Assembly (NCBI RefSeq): GCF_000741295.1
Contig: NZ_JGZG01000006.1
Span: 1-64,000 of the forward strand
Origin: Bifidobacterium pseudolongum subsp. globosum
Lineage (GTDB): Bacteria > Actinomycetota > Actinomycetes > Actinomycetales > Bifidobacteriaceae
Reading direction: 5' to 3'
Length of the DNA: 64,000 nucleotides
Positions 10,601-19,500 of this stretch are shown here, one piece after another. Position 1 is the stretch's first letter. Each line of letters opens with the position of its first letter. Both the position numbers and the translations under genes were made by a program. The notes below the pieces were generated by a model. It had not been told where the DNA came from and made no database searches. It worked only from the letters and a program-made list of their open reading frames with translations.

Positions 10601-10646
10601 CGGCGTCAACGCCGGGGCGCGGCTGGGGGTGCGGCATTCGGGCCAT
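4623..10646 (-). CDS. fn3: Giant membrane-anchored surface protein with Ig-like repeats and C-terminal fibronectin type III domains
   Basis: About 2007 residues. There is a basic cytoplasmic N-terminus (1-40) and one membrane anchor at about 41-61. An extracellular region follows with a propeller-like segment (about 65-400). A long series of beta-sandwich Ig/cadherin-like repeats comes next (about 440-1490), each with a recurring motif of the type VTFTYEIDDGRD. At least two typical FN3 domains sit at about 1498-1590 and 1590-1680, with a likely third to 1770. The C-terminal part is Pro/Ser/Thr-rich. An upstream in-frame ATG at 10688 exists, but 10646 has a purine-rich AGAAAAGG site 6 bases upstream. 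The gene lies between the kinase and MoxR genes. In B. longum the homologous FN3 protein has been reported to bind a human cytokine; whether this one does is unknown. Confidence 0.88.
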   Translation of the reverse strand: MARMPHPQPRPGVDAGGARRRTHDLNARVRQFVAARHRPWLVPLVTLLAVVAVIAGAVIVSSVTQRHLQLDDGTVWVTSLQDGKAARYNVRLQEPDTAVAASDPKFDVAQQGASTVLAEGTQVSAIHPSTISLTDSAPTGAAMQSFVANGTLALFNRARGDVWAGDAGDVKALNAAETPAHMKLGVGGLAAVTADGTVYGYRPKDGMVLAIDDRGAPDHVREVGSLSGGKAQSADSFTVVDGQGVISDGDDIIWNGGRATFADAAPLVLQAPSADGKQGAWVAAGASSGLALVDLTKRGGEARLISSGGQGEPAQPASSGGCVYAAFAQHTNNSVRACSAADDPAYATLEEVTPTSQLQFRVNHRLVVLNDVANGNIWNPDESTDVIKIQWKTIETQQNEAERSNDDSTSNKHTFEKTCSTQSGQIKAVDDTFGVRAGAHQILDVLRNDEQTDCSVLRITSVSAPKNGTITVSPIYDGRYLQLDASHAGAGAVTFTYEIDDGRDQTSQGTVTLNVTGAENHAPRQTDAPEQLDVEQGASYTGNVLGAFTDDDGDPLTLVNATVENTDEATVSTRADGLLTFHAGSMAAGRATVRLTVSDGRETATGTVYFSVRPANTLPAVIDPLIRRATPGTAMRVSLKQYVHGTSAEPARLTQVDTPDKATTTLNASDMSFSFTAQTPGTYYVPYTVTQGTIPATGLARIEVEALTEDTSKPVAANDVALLGADNTAIVEPLANDVDPMGGVLSVTSVKAPANANVKVGLVANKRVYLTAVRMPTEPISIEYTVANEVGTSNGTIVLQPPALSHASSAPKALNVSVSVRTGGIVSVDVPDHVSYSDGTTITLGNDLQYDPETFRGLVFVASDIVRYQAPAEPGSYPVTYTVRDNLGNAASATITFAVHEANAETKAEANPIDVDAQVAAGQKIRIPITLRGIDADGDDVQLLGLGNTAPAKGRIAEVGADYLIYEAYTDSTGTDEFTYAVEDWTGRRAQASVRVGIFQSGANSTVYARDDTITLRPNTTTTVPVLINDVASDDSELTVSDHLELQGISEASVHDGQITFTTPDKAGTAFIVYAISNAAGLSDTATLTVTTDPQAPIDPPTAYDYRVPAIATIDKRSVDVDVSQWIANPSGGADELEVGIDPSAAGSARVRGGTTITVDLTDEARAVPYTVTNTTHNVTSTAFIQVPAYGVFPPTLRPKAPALTVNAGSTVTINIADYVRVGAGKTAVVESRDSVSATKAANADLYVDDQTLSFTAPRDYSGPASITFTATDGKLEGRQGGVKLVNSAVITLPITVVGGQTPPPTFSSTAVDVVAGESPITIDLTALTHSAASGDHDPYTYRGGATASGITANLSAEGKLVVSAEASAKPGATASVPIAIGYGHGEVNAGITVRVVASLRPLARVSGTTTKLNAGETVTVPVLQGAYNPFPDEPLKIVDAAMESGSTLTLATSGDSLSVTAPQDTSAQSARVVVTVEDATGSAARHVTATFTFTIAAVPDAPRLSPVGGDAQDGAVALQWTPGNANGSPITEYEVRWNGGQKVCGAVTTCQVTGLKNGTTYLFTVRAKNAVGWSADSNQVEGKPDRAPEAPANVEVKGGYRSASVSWSTGNYEGTRPDSYTVKLVGPRGWTQQQSGVTSSPANFEIPNNVIGEGSFTATVIAHNPVGDSKEGVSKGTSDVWGDPEAPAVKLEQVDDEHLRVSMTPGHLRGTGCTAVTLSRGSGMDCSGSSVLVPITSDMYFTDVTIKATIAPAKPGVTPASADSNPVPVSVGVGTSSVTVSGDGGTCTARWSTDGGKATEVHVRFGDIDRREGRDGKVSTSIGPWQSCPVATVQPFVKDHGGAVATGENPHVHKVDPRIDAGQLSVQWSQNDEHKVLVTNNNAIDTYGMGNETNLYVGSSSNPVLVGWDGTSTAVTVPDGVPDDAQWFVKVTINGEKSSQTKWARISGTRHKLPVMPTPDPSTPGPAPSPSPTGTTDPVQPSAAFARMAHTHMIHILMPFTNTQGA

Positions 10647-10700
10647 GGCATGCCTTTTCTCGTCGTGACTGTTCAGTGTGGGTCCCATGTGGTGGATGGG

Positions 10701-12119
10701 TCAGCGCGCGGCACAGATCGTGGCCGGGTTGGTGGACATCTGCCGGTCCTCGCGCACGATGCTCACGCGGATGCAGGTCTGCGTGCGGTCGCCCGCCTTC
10801 ACCACAACGCGCTGGTCGGCGGTGAGGGCGGAGTTCGTGAGCCCTTCCGCATCGTCGTCGACGATAACCCACGCATACCGGTCGCCGGGCTGCGGATCGG
10901 GATTCTTCCACGTAAATATCACGGAATCGCCGCTGTACCTGCCCACCACGTCGGTGGGGGAGGGCACGGCGGCGCCGGCGGAGGGCTGCGCGCCGGCGCT
11001 TGGCGTGGCCTGCGAGCCGAAGCTCGGGTTGACCACCTGCGCCTCGCCGCTGTCCACATGGTCGAGGTTCGGCAGCACAAGCGTGCAGAACAGCGCCACA
11101 CCGGCGGCCACCGCGGCCACGGCGGCACCGATCGCGATCCACGCGCCGCGCGAGGGGCCGCGCTTGGCGGTGTCGGCGGTGGCCGTGGTGGCGGTGTGCG
11201 CGCCACGGCGCTGCAGCACGGCCTTGCCGAAGCGGTCCACGCCTTCCACTGTCAGCGGCGTGGCATGGCCGTAGCAGTCGATCTGCGCCTGCTGCATGGC
11301 GCGCGCGAACTCGACGGCGGAATAATAGCGGTCCTCGGGGTTGTGGCTCATCGCCTTGGCGAGCACGCGCTCCACCTGCGCCGGCACGTCGGGGCGGTTC
11401 AGCGGCGGCACCGGATCGTTCATGATATGCGCGCCGAGCTCCTGCATCGTGCGCGGGCGGTAGCCGTGTTCGAACGGCGAGCGCCCCGCGAGCATCGCAT
11501 ACAGCGTGGCGGCGAGCGAGTAGATGTCGCTCGCGTCGGTGCCCGAGCCATTGGAGGCGAGCACCTCCGGCGGAGCCCACGGCAGCGAGAAGCCGGTGCT
11601 GCGCTTGTCGTACACCGAAGCGGAGATGCCGAAGTCGGCGAGCGCGGGCAGCCCTTGCTCGGTGATGAGCACGTTGCTCGTCTTGATGTCGCGGTGCACG
11701 ATGCCGTTGCGGTGCGCGGTGGCCAGCGCGCTCGCGAGGTTGACGCCGATGTCGAGCGTCTCTTCGGCGTCGAAGCGGCGTGTGGCCAGCAGGTCCTTGA
11801 GGTTGCCGCCGGGCGCGTATTCGAAGACGATGTAGCTGCGGCCGTCGGCGGTGATGCCGGCGCCGTAGATCGACAGGATGTAGGGGTGCGCGGAAAGCTT
11901 GGCCATGAAGTTGGCCTCGGTGCGGAAGCGCGCGCCCGCCTTGGGGTCGAGTTGCGCCGTGCTCACCTTGACCGCCACTTCGCGGTTGGTGCCGTGCTGC
12001 AGGTACCGGTACACGGTGGCCGTCGACCCGGACCCGAGGGTGCCGCGGTACTCGTAGCCGTCCAATTGTGGTGGGGCTGCTGCCGAGTCTGGCGTGGCGC
12101 CATGCGCTGTGTGGTACAT
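10701..12119 (-). CDS. pkb2: Membrane Ser/Thr protein kinase with extracellular sensor region
   Basis: A 472-residue Hanks-type kinase. Visible motifs are the glycine loop GSGSTATVY near 29-37, catalytic Lys51 in VAVKV, HRDIKTSN at 142-149, DFG at 162-164 and the APE-like WAPPEVL at 181-187. A single membrane helix lies at about 326-348, followed by a 120-residue outer part that looks FN3-like (SVIFTWKNPDPQPGDRYAW). All catalytic residues are present, so the kinase should be active. It is the first gene of the operon, with AGGGG 5 bases before the ATG. It probably senses an envelope state and phosphorylates cytosolic partners such as the MoxR ATPase tail or the N-terminus of the FN3 protein (inference). 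The gene symbol follows the B. longum PFNA cluster. Confidence 0.92.
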   Translation of the reverse strand: MYHTAHGATPDSAAAPPQLDGYEYRGTLGSGSTATVYRYLQHGTNREVAVKVSTAQLDPKAGARFRTEANFMAKLSAHPYILSIYGAGITADGRSYIVFEYAPGGNLKDLLATRRFDAEETLDIGVNLASALATAHRNGIVHRDIKTSNVLITEQGLPALADFGISASVYDKRSTGFSLPWAPPEVLASNGSGTDASDIYSLAATLYAMLAGRSPFEHGYRPRTMQELGAHIMNDPVPPLNRPDVPAQVERVLAKAMSHNPEDRYYSAVEFARAMQQAQIDCYGHATPLTVEGVDRFGKAVLQRRGAHTATTATADTAKRGPSRGAWIAIGAAVAAVAAGVALFCTLVLPNLDHVDSGEAQVVNPSFGSQATPSAGAQPSAGAAVPSPTDVVGRYSGDSVIFTWKNPDPQPGDRYAWVIVDDDAEGLTNSALTADQRVVVKAGDRTQTCIRVSIVREDRQMSTNPATICAAR

Positions 12120-12205
12120 CTCATCCCCTCATCGGTGCGGGCGGCCGTTGTTCGCGAATGAAGTCCATTGTGCTGAAGTGGCCGGCGGTTGTCTACCCCG
12201 TGGCC

Positions 12206-12211
12206 AATATA
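12206..12211 (-). promoter_or_regulatory. Candidate -10 element for the kinase operon
   Basis: On the minus strand this reads TATATT, 87 bases before the kinase start, in the only AT-rich patch of the divergent region. No convincing -35 element is seen at the right distance. Confidence 0.35.
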
Positions 12212-12267
12212 TGACATCGTTCGCATTGGCATCATACGGCCCTTTCGACGCGCCTGTGCAGTCGGCG

Positions 12268-12297
12268 CTGGCATGCGCGTGCGCGCCACGGTATGCT
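12268..12297 (+). promoter_or_regulatory. Candidate promoter of the helicase-nuclease operon
   Basis: CTGGCA (12268-12273) and TATGCT (12292-12297) are spaced by 18 bases, and the start codon lies 41 bases downstream. The match is moderate. Confidence 0.4.
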
Positions 12298-12338
12298 GGG
12301 AGGCCGGCACTGGTTGGACCGGAAGGGATAGACGGGCG

Positions 12339-15300
12339 ATGACGCACAACACAGCTTCTGCGGCGGCTCCACAGGCGGGGCGCGCCGTATCGATCGACGA
12401 CGCGCTCGCACAGGCACGCGCCACACTGGACGACGCACGGTTCGCTCCGCTGTTCGAGGCCGGGGGCGTCCCCGAGGCCCCGGCCGTACTAGTGACGGCG
12501 CCGCCGCGCCGCGGCCGCACGATGCTCGCCGTGGCCGCGGCGATGCGCGCGATGGACGTGTTCGGCGAATCGTCGGCCGTGCTCGCCGTGCCGAACCGCG
12601 TGCTCGCGGACGAGTATTCGCCGCTGCTCATCCGCCATGCCGGCGTGAGCACGCAGGCGCGCCCTGCCACCACGCTCAACGCGCTCGCGTTCCGCCTCAT
12701 CACGCAGGCGCGTGCGCGTGCGGGCCTGCCGCTGCCCAAACTGCTCAACGGCGCCGAACAGGACGCGCTGCTGCGCCGCGTGCTCGGCGCGCACTTGGCC
12801 CATGTGCAGGCCGGTGAGATGTGCGCCACGTGCCAGCTGCTGCGCGACTACTTCGCCAACGAGCACTGGGCGCGCTACGTGGCCGAAGACATGCGCGAAG
12901 GGGAGCACGGCGGCGACCCGGCCACGACCGAGGCGCTGTTCTCGGCCGACGTGAACGGCGCGTTCACCGCGCAATTGCGCGACATGCTCGCGCGCATGGA
13001 CGAATCGGGCGCAGGCCCCGACTGCGAGCAGCGCGTGCTCGCCGCCACGGACGGCGCGGGGATCACCGGCGCGCGCCTGGCGATCCAATGGCGGCTCGCG
13101 TTCGCGCTGCGTGCCGAATACATCGCGATGATCGGCGCGCAATACCCCAACGATTACCGCCTCGATTCGTCGTACCTGCAGGTGGCCGGCGCCGCCGCCG
13201 CGCGCGAGGCCGAACCCGGCGACCTGCCGGCCATGCTCGTCGTCGACGACTTCCACGACACGACGCTCGCCGGGCTGGCGTTCCTCGAGGCGCTGCACGG
13301 CCGCGGTGTGCGGCTGCTGCTCACCGCGAACCCGGACGAATCGGTGCAGACCTTCCGCGGATCGTACCCGGAATATGTATGCCGTCAGGCGCAAGAGCGG
13401 CTGCATGCCGAGCCGGTCGATCTGGGGCCCGCACAGCATGCCGGTCCCACGATGCGCGAACTGCTGGCCGCACGCGTGAGCCTGTCGATCGCCGCGAGCG
13501 AAGCGCAGGACCTGCCGTTGCCGCAGCGCCCCGGCAAAATGCCCGAACTCGCCAACGCGTTCCCGATCCGCACCCTGCCCGAAGACGCGCCGCAACGCGC
13601 CGACGGCACGGTGCGCGCGCATCTGTACCGTTCGGCGAACGAAGAACTCGACGATGTGGTGTGGCACATCAAGACCGAACGCCTCACGTCGGGCCGCTCG
13701 TGGAACGGCATGGCCGTGATCATGCACGACAACGGCGCGATCCGCACGCTCGGCGACCGCTTGCGCCGCGACGGCGTGCCGGTGCGCTTCTCGTCGGTCA
13801 CGCGCCCGCTCGCCGAAGAGCCGTTCGTCCAGGCGCTGTTCGCGCTCATCGAACTTGCGCAACTGCGCAACCAGGGGCTCGCCAACCGCACGCTCGCCCC
13901 TGCCGCGCTCGCCGCCTGGGTCGGCGCGCGCGTGCGCATGATCACCGCGAGCCCGCTGCTCGACGCCCCCACAAAGGAACCGCCGCGCCCCATGGACATG
14001 GGGCCGGTGCAGACGGCGATGCGCTCGTTGCAGACCCTCGCACAGGTGGCGCAGGCCGAAGGCGGTGATGACGCGCTCGCTGGACTGATCGCGCAGTGGG
14101 TCGACCTTGCGGCACAACTCGAAGCCGCCCGCGCCGCCCGCGAAGAGGAGGCGCACGTGCGCGTCGACGAATCGATCGTCGACCCGGCGGCGCGCGCCGT
14201 TCCCGATTTCGGCGAAGACGCGATGACGCTCATGCTCGCGCACGACGGCGCCCCGCAGGTCATCGACAGCATCGAACGCATCTGCGGCACATGGCGCGGC
14301 GAAGGCGACGGCCGCTATGTCAACCCGAACGCGCCCGCGCGCCGCTTCGCGCGCCTGTGGAGCAAGGTGGGGCAGATCGCCGGCGCGTTGCGCGAGCTGC
14401 GCGACCCCGGCCCGCAGTTCGCGCTCGAGGCCGCCTGGGAGGCGTGCGGCGTGGCGCGCGACTGGCAGGAGCAGGCGCTGTTCAATACGCCCGCCGGCCG
14501 CGCCGCCAACGACCGGCTCGACACGGCGATGCGCCTGTTCGAATACGCGCGCACCGAAGGCGCCGCCCACACGATTGGCGCGTTCATCGAACAGGTGCGC
14601 GGCCTGCAGATCGAAGCCGACTCGCTCGCGCATGTGGCGCCGGTCGACGAAGCGGTCACCGTGACCACGCCCGCCGGCGCCGCGGGCCACGCATGGCCGC
14701 TCGTATGGCTGCCGGGCGTGCAGCAGGACGTCTGGCCCAACCTCGCCGCGCGCAACACGATGTTCGGCGGCGAAGACCTCGTGGACGTGCTGTTGCACGG
14801 CCGGCTCGACGCCATCCAGGACGGCGCGCCCGGCGGCACGGGCCTGCAGGACGTGCTCGCCTCGGAACAGAAAAGCCTCCTCGTGGCGCTCACGCGAGCG
14901 AGCGAGCGCGTCACCGTCAGTGCCGTGCTCAACGACGACCTCGCACCGTCCGACTTCCTGTACACCTACCTGCCCGAGCGTTTCGACCGCAGCCGCGACG
15001 CCAATCCGCGCTCGCGCCGCTACACGCAGCTCGGCGATGGCGCGCACGAGGCGCTCGACGCCGACGTGCGCGGGCTGATCGCGCTCGCCCGTACCACGCT
15101 CGCCACGCACAGCGCCGACGCGCCCGAAGCGCGCGACGCAATCGAGGCGCTCGCCGTGCTGGCGAAGAACGGGTTTGCCGCGGCGGACCCCGGCACATGG
15201 CCGTTCCTCGATGAGTGGAACGACTCGGATGATGGCGCCGCCGAACCCACGCGCGCGGCCACGCACCGGTCGCGCGCGGCGCACCACACCGCGTCGCCCG

Positions 15301-16541
15301 AGGCGCGCGCCGCGGCCACCCCAGCCGACCCTTTCGCGCAGCAGGAAGGCAACGTCGTCACGCTGTCGCCGTCCAAGGTGGACCGCCTGTGGAACTGTCC
15401 GGTCTGTGCGCGCATGGAGCAGCAGTTCTTCGGCCCGCAGCGCTCCACCGCGGACCAGAACTTCGGCACGATCGTGCACGACATCGCGTGCGAGGCCACG
15501 CAACGCGGATGGGACAGGCCCGGCCACCTGCCCGACCTTGCGCCCGATGAACGCATCGGGCGCATCGCAGACGACATGTTCGCGCTGTACGAGCAGGAGC
15601 GTGACGACCCGCTCGACGTCGAAGACATGGAGGAGCGGTTCCGCGCGCTCGCGAAAGACGACGACGCGCGCGGCACGTTCGGGAACATCGCCGCGTATTT
15701 CGTCAATTCGAACCTGCCCGGCCGCTATGAGCTGGGCAGCACGGCGCAGTTCGAGGTGGGCACGCTCACCGATGCGAAAGCCGAGGTCGAGTTCACGGCC
15801 CGGTTCGGTGTGCCCGAGGTGACGCGCGCCTACAACGCGATCAGCGCTGTGGACCCGGTCAGCGAATCCACGATGGTCGCGTTGATGGGCGCCCTCGTGG
15901 GCGGCTGGCCGGACGGCATGAGCGGGGACTTGGTGGTGCGCCTGACCGGGCGCATCGACCGCGAGGAGACGCGCGTGCTTGCAGACGGCACGCACGTGGC
16001 GCGCCTCATCGATTACAAGACTGGCCGCAGGCATTCGGGGGCGGACAATTTCAACGACCTGCAGCTCGTGTGCTACCAGCTTTCGCGCATGTTCCCAGAA
16101 GAAGGCGAGCCGGCCGGCATGCCCATCGCGCAGAGCACGCTGTTCGACGTGCAGGAGGCACCGGCCCCAGCCATGCGCGGCGCCAACGCCGAAACCTACT
16201 TCCAGGAGCCGCTCTTCCGTGATGGCGCGATCAATGCGCATGCCTTCACCAAGCGCCCCTATGTGACGGCGGTGGGCAAGCTCTTCACACTCGACCTGCC
16301 CGACGAGGCGCCGGCGGGCGTGCCACACGAGGCATGGCGGCAGTTCATGGCTTTGCGCGGCACAGTGGCGGTGTGGGCGCTCACGATGATTGCGCGCGTG
16401 TTCTACACGGCCGCGGCGAGCCGGTCGGTGCAGATCGAGGCGCACCCGACGGCCGCCCACGCCGCGCATTGCCGGCTCACCGCACTGTGCCCGGCGTGCA
16501 ACGGGCGCATATCCACCGTGTTCGAGACGAGGGAGGACTAA
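12339..16541 (+). CDS. AdnA-like helicase-nuclease subunit with degenerate motor and C-terminal PD-(D/E)XK nuclease
   Basis: 1400 residues. It is the first subunit of a two-gene RecBCD/AddAB/AdnAB-type complex that resects DNA ends for recombination repair. The N-terminal UvrD-like motor has lost its phosphate loop: residues 54-61 read APPRRGRT, lacking both the first Gly and the essential Lys. The motif II region reads LVVDDFHD. The C-terminal nuclease is complete: GRID at about 1203, IDYKTG at about 1223 and LQLVCYQ. Cysteines 1020, 1023, 1378, 1384 and 1387 bracket the nuclease in the pattern of AddB-type iron-sulfur nucleases. The frame is open from 12189, but homology and a purine-rich site favour the ATG at 12339. 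The next gene starts 2 bases after the stop. The call of AdnA rather than another family member rests on the pairing and the actinobacterial setting. Confidence 0.85.
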   Translation: MTHNTASAAAPQAGRAVSIDDALAQARATLDDARFAPLFEAGGVPEAPAVLVTAPPRRGRTMLAVAAAMRAMDVFGESSAVLAVPNRVLADEYSPLLIRHAGVSTQARPATTLNALAFRLITQARARAGLPLPKLLNGAEQDALLRRVLGAHLAHVQAGEMCATCQLLRDYFANEHWARYVAEDMREGEHGGDPATTEALFSADVNGAFTAQLRDMLARMDESGAGPDCEQRVLAATDGAGITGARLAIQWRLAFALRAEYIAMIGAQYPNDYRLDSSYLQVAGAAAAREAEPGDLPAMLVVDDFHDTTLAGLAFLEALHGRGVRLLLTANPDESVQTFRGSYPEYVCRQAQERLHAEPVDLGPAQHAGPTMRELLAARVSLSIAASEAQDLPLPQRPGKMPELANAFPIRTLPEDAPQRADGTVRAHLYRSANEELDDVVWHIKTERLTSGRSWNGMAVIMHDNGAIRTLGDRLRRDGVPVRFSSVTRPLAEEPFVQALFALIELAQLRNQGLANRTLAPAALAAWVGARVRMITASPLLDAPTKEPPRPMDMGPVQTAMRSLQTLAQVAQAEGGDDALAGLIAQWVDLAAQLEAARAAREEEAHVRVDESIVDPAARAVPDFGEDAMTLMLAHDGAPQVIDSIERICGTWRGEGDGRYVNPNAPARRFARLWSKVGQIAGALRELRDPGPQFALEAAWEACGVARDWQEQALFNTPAGRAANDRLDTAMRLFEYARTEGAAHTIGAFIEQVRGLQIEADSLAHVAPVDEAVTVTTPAGAAGHAWPLVWLPGVQQDVWPNLAARNTMFGGEDLVDVLLHGRLDAIQDGAPGGTGLQDVLASEQKSLLVALTRASERVTVSAVLNDDLAPSDFLYTYLPERFDRSRDANPRSRRYTQLGDGAHEALDADVRGLIALARTTLATHSADAPEARDAIEALAVLAKNGFAAADPGTWPFLDEWNDSDDGAAEPTRAATHRSRAAHHTASPEARAAATPADPFAQQEGNVVTLSPSKVDRLWNCPVCARMEQQFFGPQRSTADQNFGTIVHDIACEATQRGWDRPGHLPDLAPDERIGRIADDMFALYEQERDDPLDVEDMEERFRALAKDDDARGTFGNIAAYFVNSNLPGRYELGSTAQFEVGTLTDAKAEVEFTARFGVPEVTRAYNAISAVDPVSESTMVALMGALVGGWPDGMSGDLVVRLTGRIDREETRVLADGTHVARLIDYKTGRRHSGADNFNDLQLVCYQLSRMFPEEGEPAGMPIAQSTLFDVQEAPAPAMRGANAETYFQEPLFRDGAINAHAFTKRPYVTAVGKLFTLDLPDEAPAGVPHEAWRQFMALRGTVAVWALTMIARVFYTAAASRSVQIEAHPTAAHAAHCRLTALCPACNGRISTVFETRED

Positions 16542-16543
16542 CC

Positions 16544-19500
16544 ATGGCGGCATCCGTTCCCAGCGCCCAGCAGCAGCGCATCATCGGCGCGCCGCAAGAC
16601 GACGACGTGCTTGTCGTGGCGGGCGCGGGCTCCGGCAAGACCTTCACGATGACGCAGCGCATCATCCACCTCATCGAGACCGGTGTGGCGCCCGAAGGCA
16701 TTCTGGGCCTCACGTTCACGCGCAAGGCCGCGGCCGAACTGCTCGCGCGCGTCTCGGCGGCCGTGTCGGCGCACGCCGGCGCACGGTCGGCGTTCATGAA
16801 GCCCGACGTCTCCACATACGACGCGTTCTTCCAGTCGATCGTGCGCCAATACGGCCTGCTTGTCGGATTCGACCAGGAGACGCAGCCGCTCAGTGCGGCC
16901 GGCGCCGTGCAGCTCGTCAGTGAGGTCATTGGCGCCCATATGGGCGTTGTGCTCGACTCAGGCGAGGATTTCGGCGGGTTCACGAGCCTCGTGGGCCAAG
17001 TGCTGCAGCTGTCCAGCGGCATCGCCAACGCGATGATCGGCGAGGGGTGCGAGGACATCGACACGGCGATCGCGCGCATCCGCGCATGGGACAGCCGGTT
17101 CATCGCGCGCGCCGACGCGATGCTCGAGGGCCTCGAGGTGCCGGCCGAGCAGCCGCAGCGCCCCAAGCGGCCCACGCAGCGCGGCAAAAAAGGCCCCACC
17201 GAGCTCGACAAAGCCAATATGGCATGCTACGAGGCGAGTCTGCGCGACTATGCGGCCGCCCTGCCGCTGTGGCGCGCCGCGCAACTGCGGTCGGTCGCGC
17301 GCCGACGCGACACGCTGCTCACGCTCGTTGCGCTGTTCCAGCAGGCCAAGCGCGAACGCCACATGGCGGAGTTCAGCGACTTCACAATCGCCGCGTTCCA
17401 GCTCGTCTCGCGCTTCCCCTCGATCGGCGCACGCTACCGCCGCCGCTACACGCATGTGCTGCTCGACGAATACCAGGACACGTCCACCACGCAGTCGGCG
17501 TTGCTCGCCAAACTGTTCCACGCTTCGCCGTCCGACCGTGCGGCGGTGAGCGCCGTCGGCGACCCCTATCAGGCGATCTATTCGTTCCGTGGGGCGAGCC
17601 CTGGCGCGTTCCGCCTGTTCCAGGAACAGTTCGGGTTGCGGGAGGACGTCGATCCGCTCCCGCTCACACAGACGCGCCGCAACGCGCGCGTCGTGCTCGA
17701 GGCGGCCAACGACATCACGCGCGTGCTGCGCCGCCACCATGCCCGCCCCGGCAGCGCGTTGACGCGTGAGGTGGGCGTGCAGCCGCTGACGAATGTGGAC
17801 GATGGGTCGGCGCTCGTCGAAGAGGGCACGGTGGGTGTGCTCGGCTACGCGTTGCGCGGGCAGGAGATCGACGGCGTGGTGCGCTTCGCCCACGAGGCGG
17901 TGCTGCGGCACCGGCATCTGGACGTGCAGTACCGCCACCTGCATTGGACCGTCAGCGCGGATTCGGCGCCGAACGAGGGCCCGCATGTGGCGGTGCTGTG
18001 CCGCAGCAAGAAGATCATCCCGCTCATCCAGGCGGCGCTCGAACAGTCCGGGCTCTCCACGCTCGCGGTCGGCGCCTCGGCACTGCTTGCCCGCCCCGAG
18101 ATCATCGACGTGCTCGGCGTGCTGCGCGTGGTGGCCGACCATGCCGACTCACAGGCCCTCATGCGCCTGCTCGCCACCCCGCGCTTCGGCCTCGGCGCGC
18201 ACGACCTGCGCCGGCTCGCGCGACTCGCCGAGCGCCTCAACACGCAGTACCGCTACCGCGCGCTCGTGCAGGCCGGGTTGGGGGCGCCGGACGCCGACTA
18301 TCAGACGCAATACGCGGCGGTGCGCGAGCACGCGCAGCGCGTGCCGAACGCGGTGTTCGTGGCCGATGTGCTGATGGGCGACGACGCCGACCATCTGATC
18401 GACACGAGTACGCTCTCCGATGCCGGCAAGCGCGCCGCCAAGCACGCGGGCGCGGTGCTGCGGCACGTGCAGCGCGCCGCTTATGAGCCGATCGCGCATG
18501 TGATCCGCGCCGCGGTCCAGGCGCTCAATCTCGATGTGGACATGCTGCTCGCCGCCGGCATTCACGCCGGCGAGACGCCGAACACGGCGGCGGTGCGTGC
18601 TCCAATCGACGCGCTGCTCGCCACCGTCGACACCTTTACGCAGGAGATCGCGGTCTCGCAGACACCCACATTGCGCGGGTACCTGGCGTGGATTGACGCG
18701 ATGGGCTCGCTTGAGGACGAACAGCCGGTGGCGCCCGACGTGCCGGTCGATGTGGTGCTGATGACCGTGCACCAGTCGAAGGGGCTTGAATGGGACGCCG
18801 TGGCCGTCGTCGACATGCGCGCGGGCACGTTCCCCAGCAAGCAGGGCGACTATCTTGCCATCGAAACAGTGCCGGAGAACGGTGATGACGAGATCATCGC
18901 CACCCACGAGGGGAAATGGCGGCCGCCCGAATACGTCGAACGCGCCCGCACATGGCTGTCCGACCCGGCGGCGGTGCCGGTGCCGGTGCGCGTCGACGCC
19001 GGCATTCTGCCGCGCTTCCCGCGCACGATGGCGCCGGGGGCCGACCCGTTGGACGCACTCGACGCCATCGAGTCGGCCGAAGAGCTCGAAGACGAGGTGT
19101 TCGGCGAACTGCGCGGCGTGCAGGTCGAACTCGGCGAGGCCGATGAGGACGATGCGCGCCGGTGGGCGTTGACGCAGGAAGAGGAGTACGGGCGCATGGC
19201 CCATGCCGACGAACGCCGGCTCATGTATGTGGCGCTCACGCGTGCGCGTTCGGAGGCGTTGCTCACGTACAGCCGCAGCAACGGCGATGGGCTGGCCACG
19301 AGCGGTGACGAACGACAATCCGGCAAACCGTCGAATTTCTGGACCGAAGTGCGCGATGCACTGGGCAGGCGTAAGGATTGCGCCACCGAACCGGGCAATG
19401 TGCATACGGACGGGGAGTCGCTCGCGGCGCGCGGCGAGGATCTGCCGGAAGGCTTCTTCGTGGGCGCGCACGCCCAGGAATTCGAAGATGCGGTCGTCGG

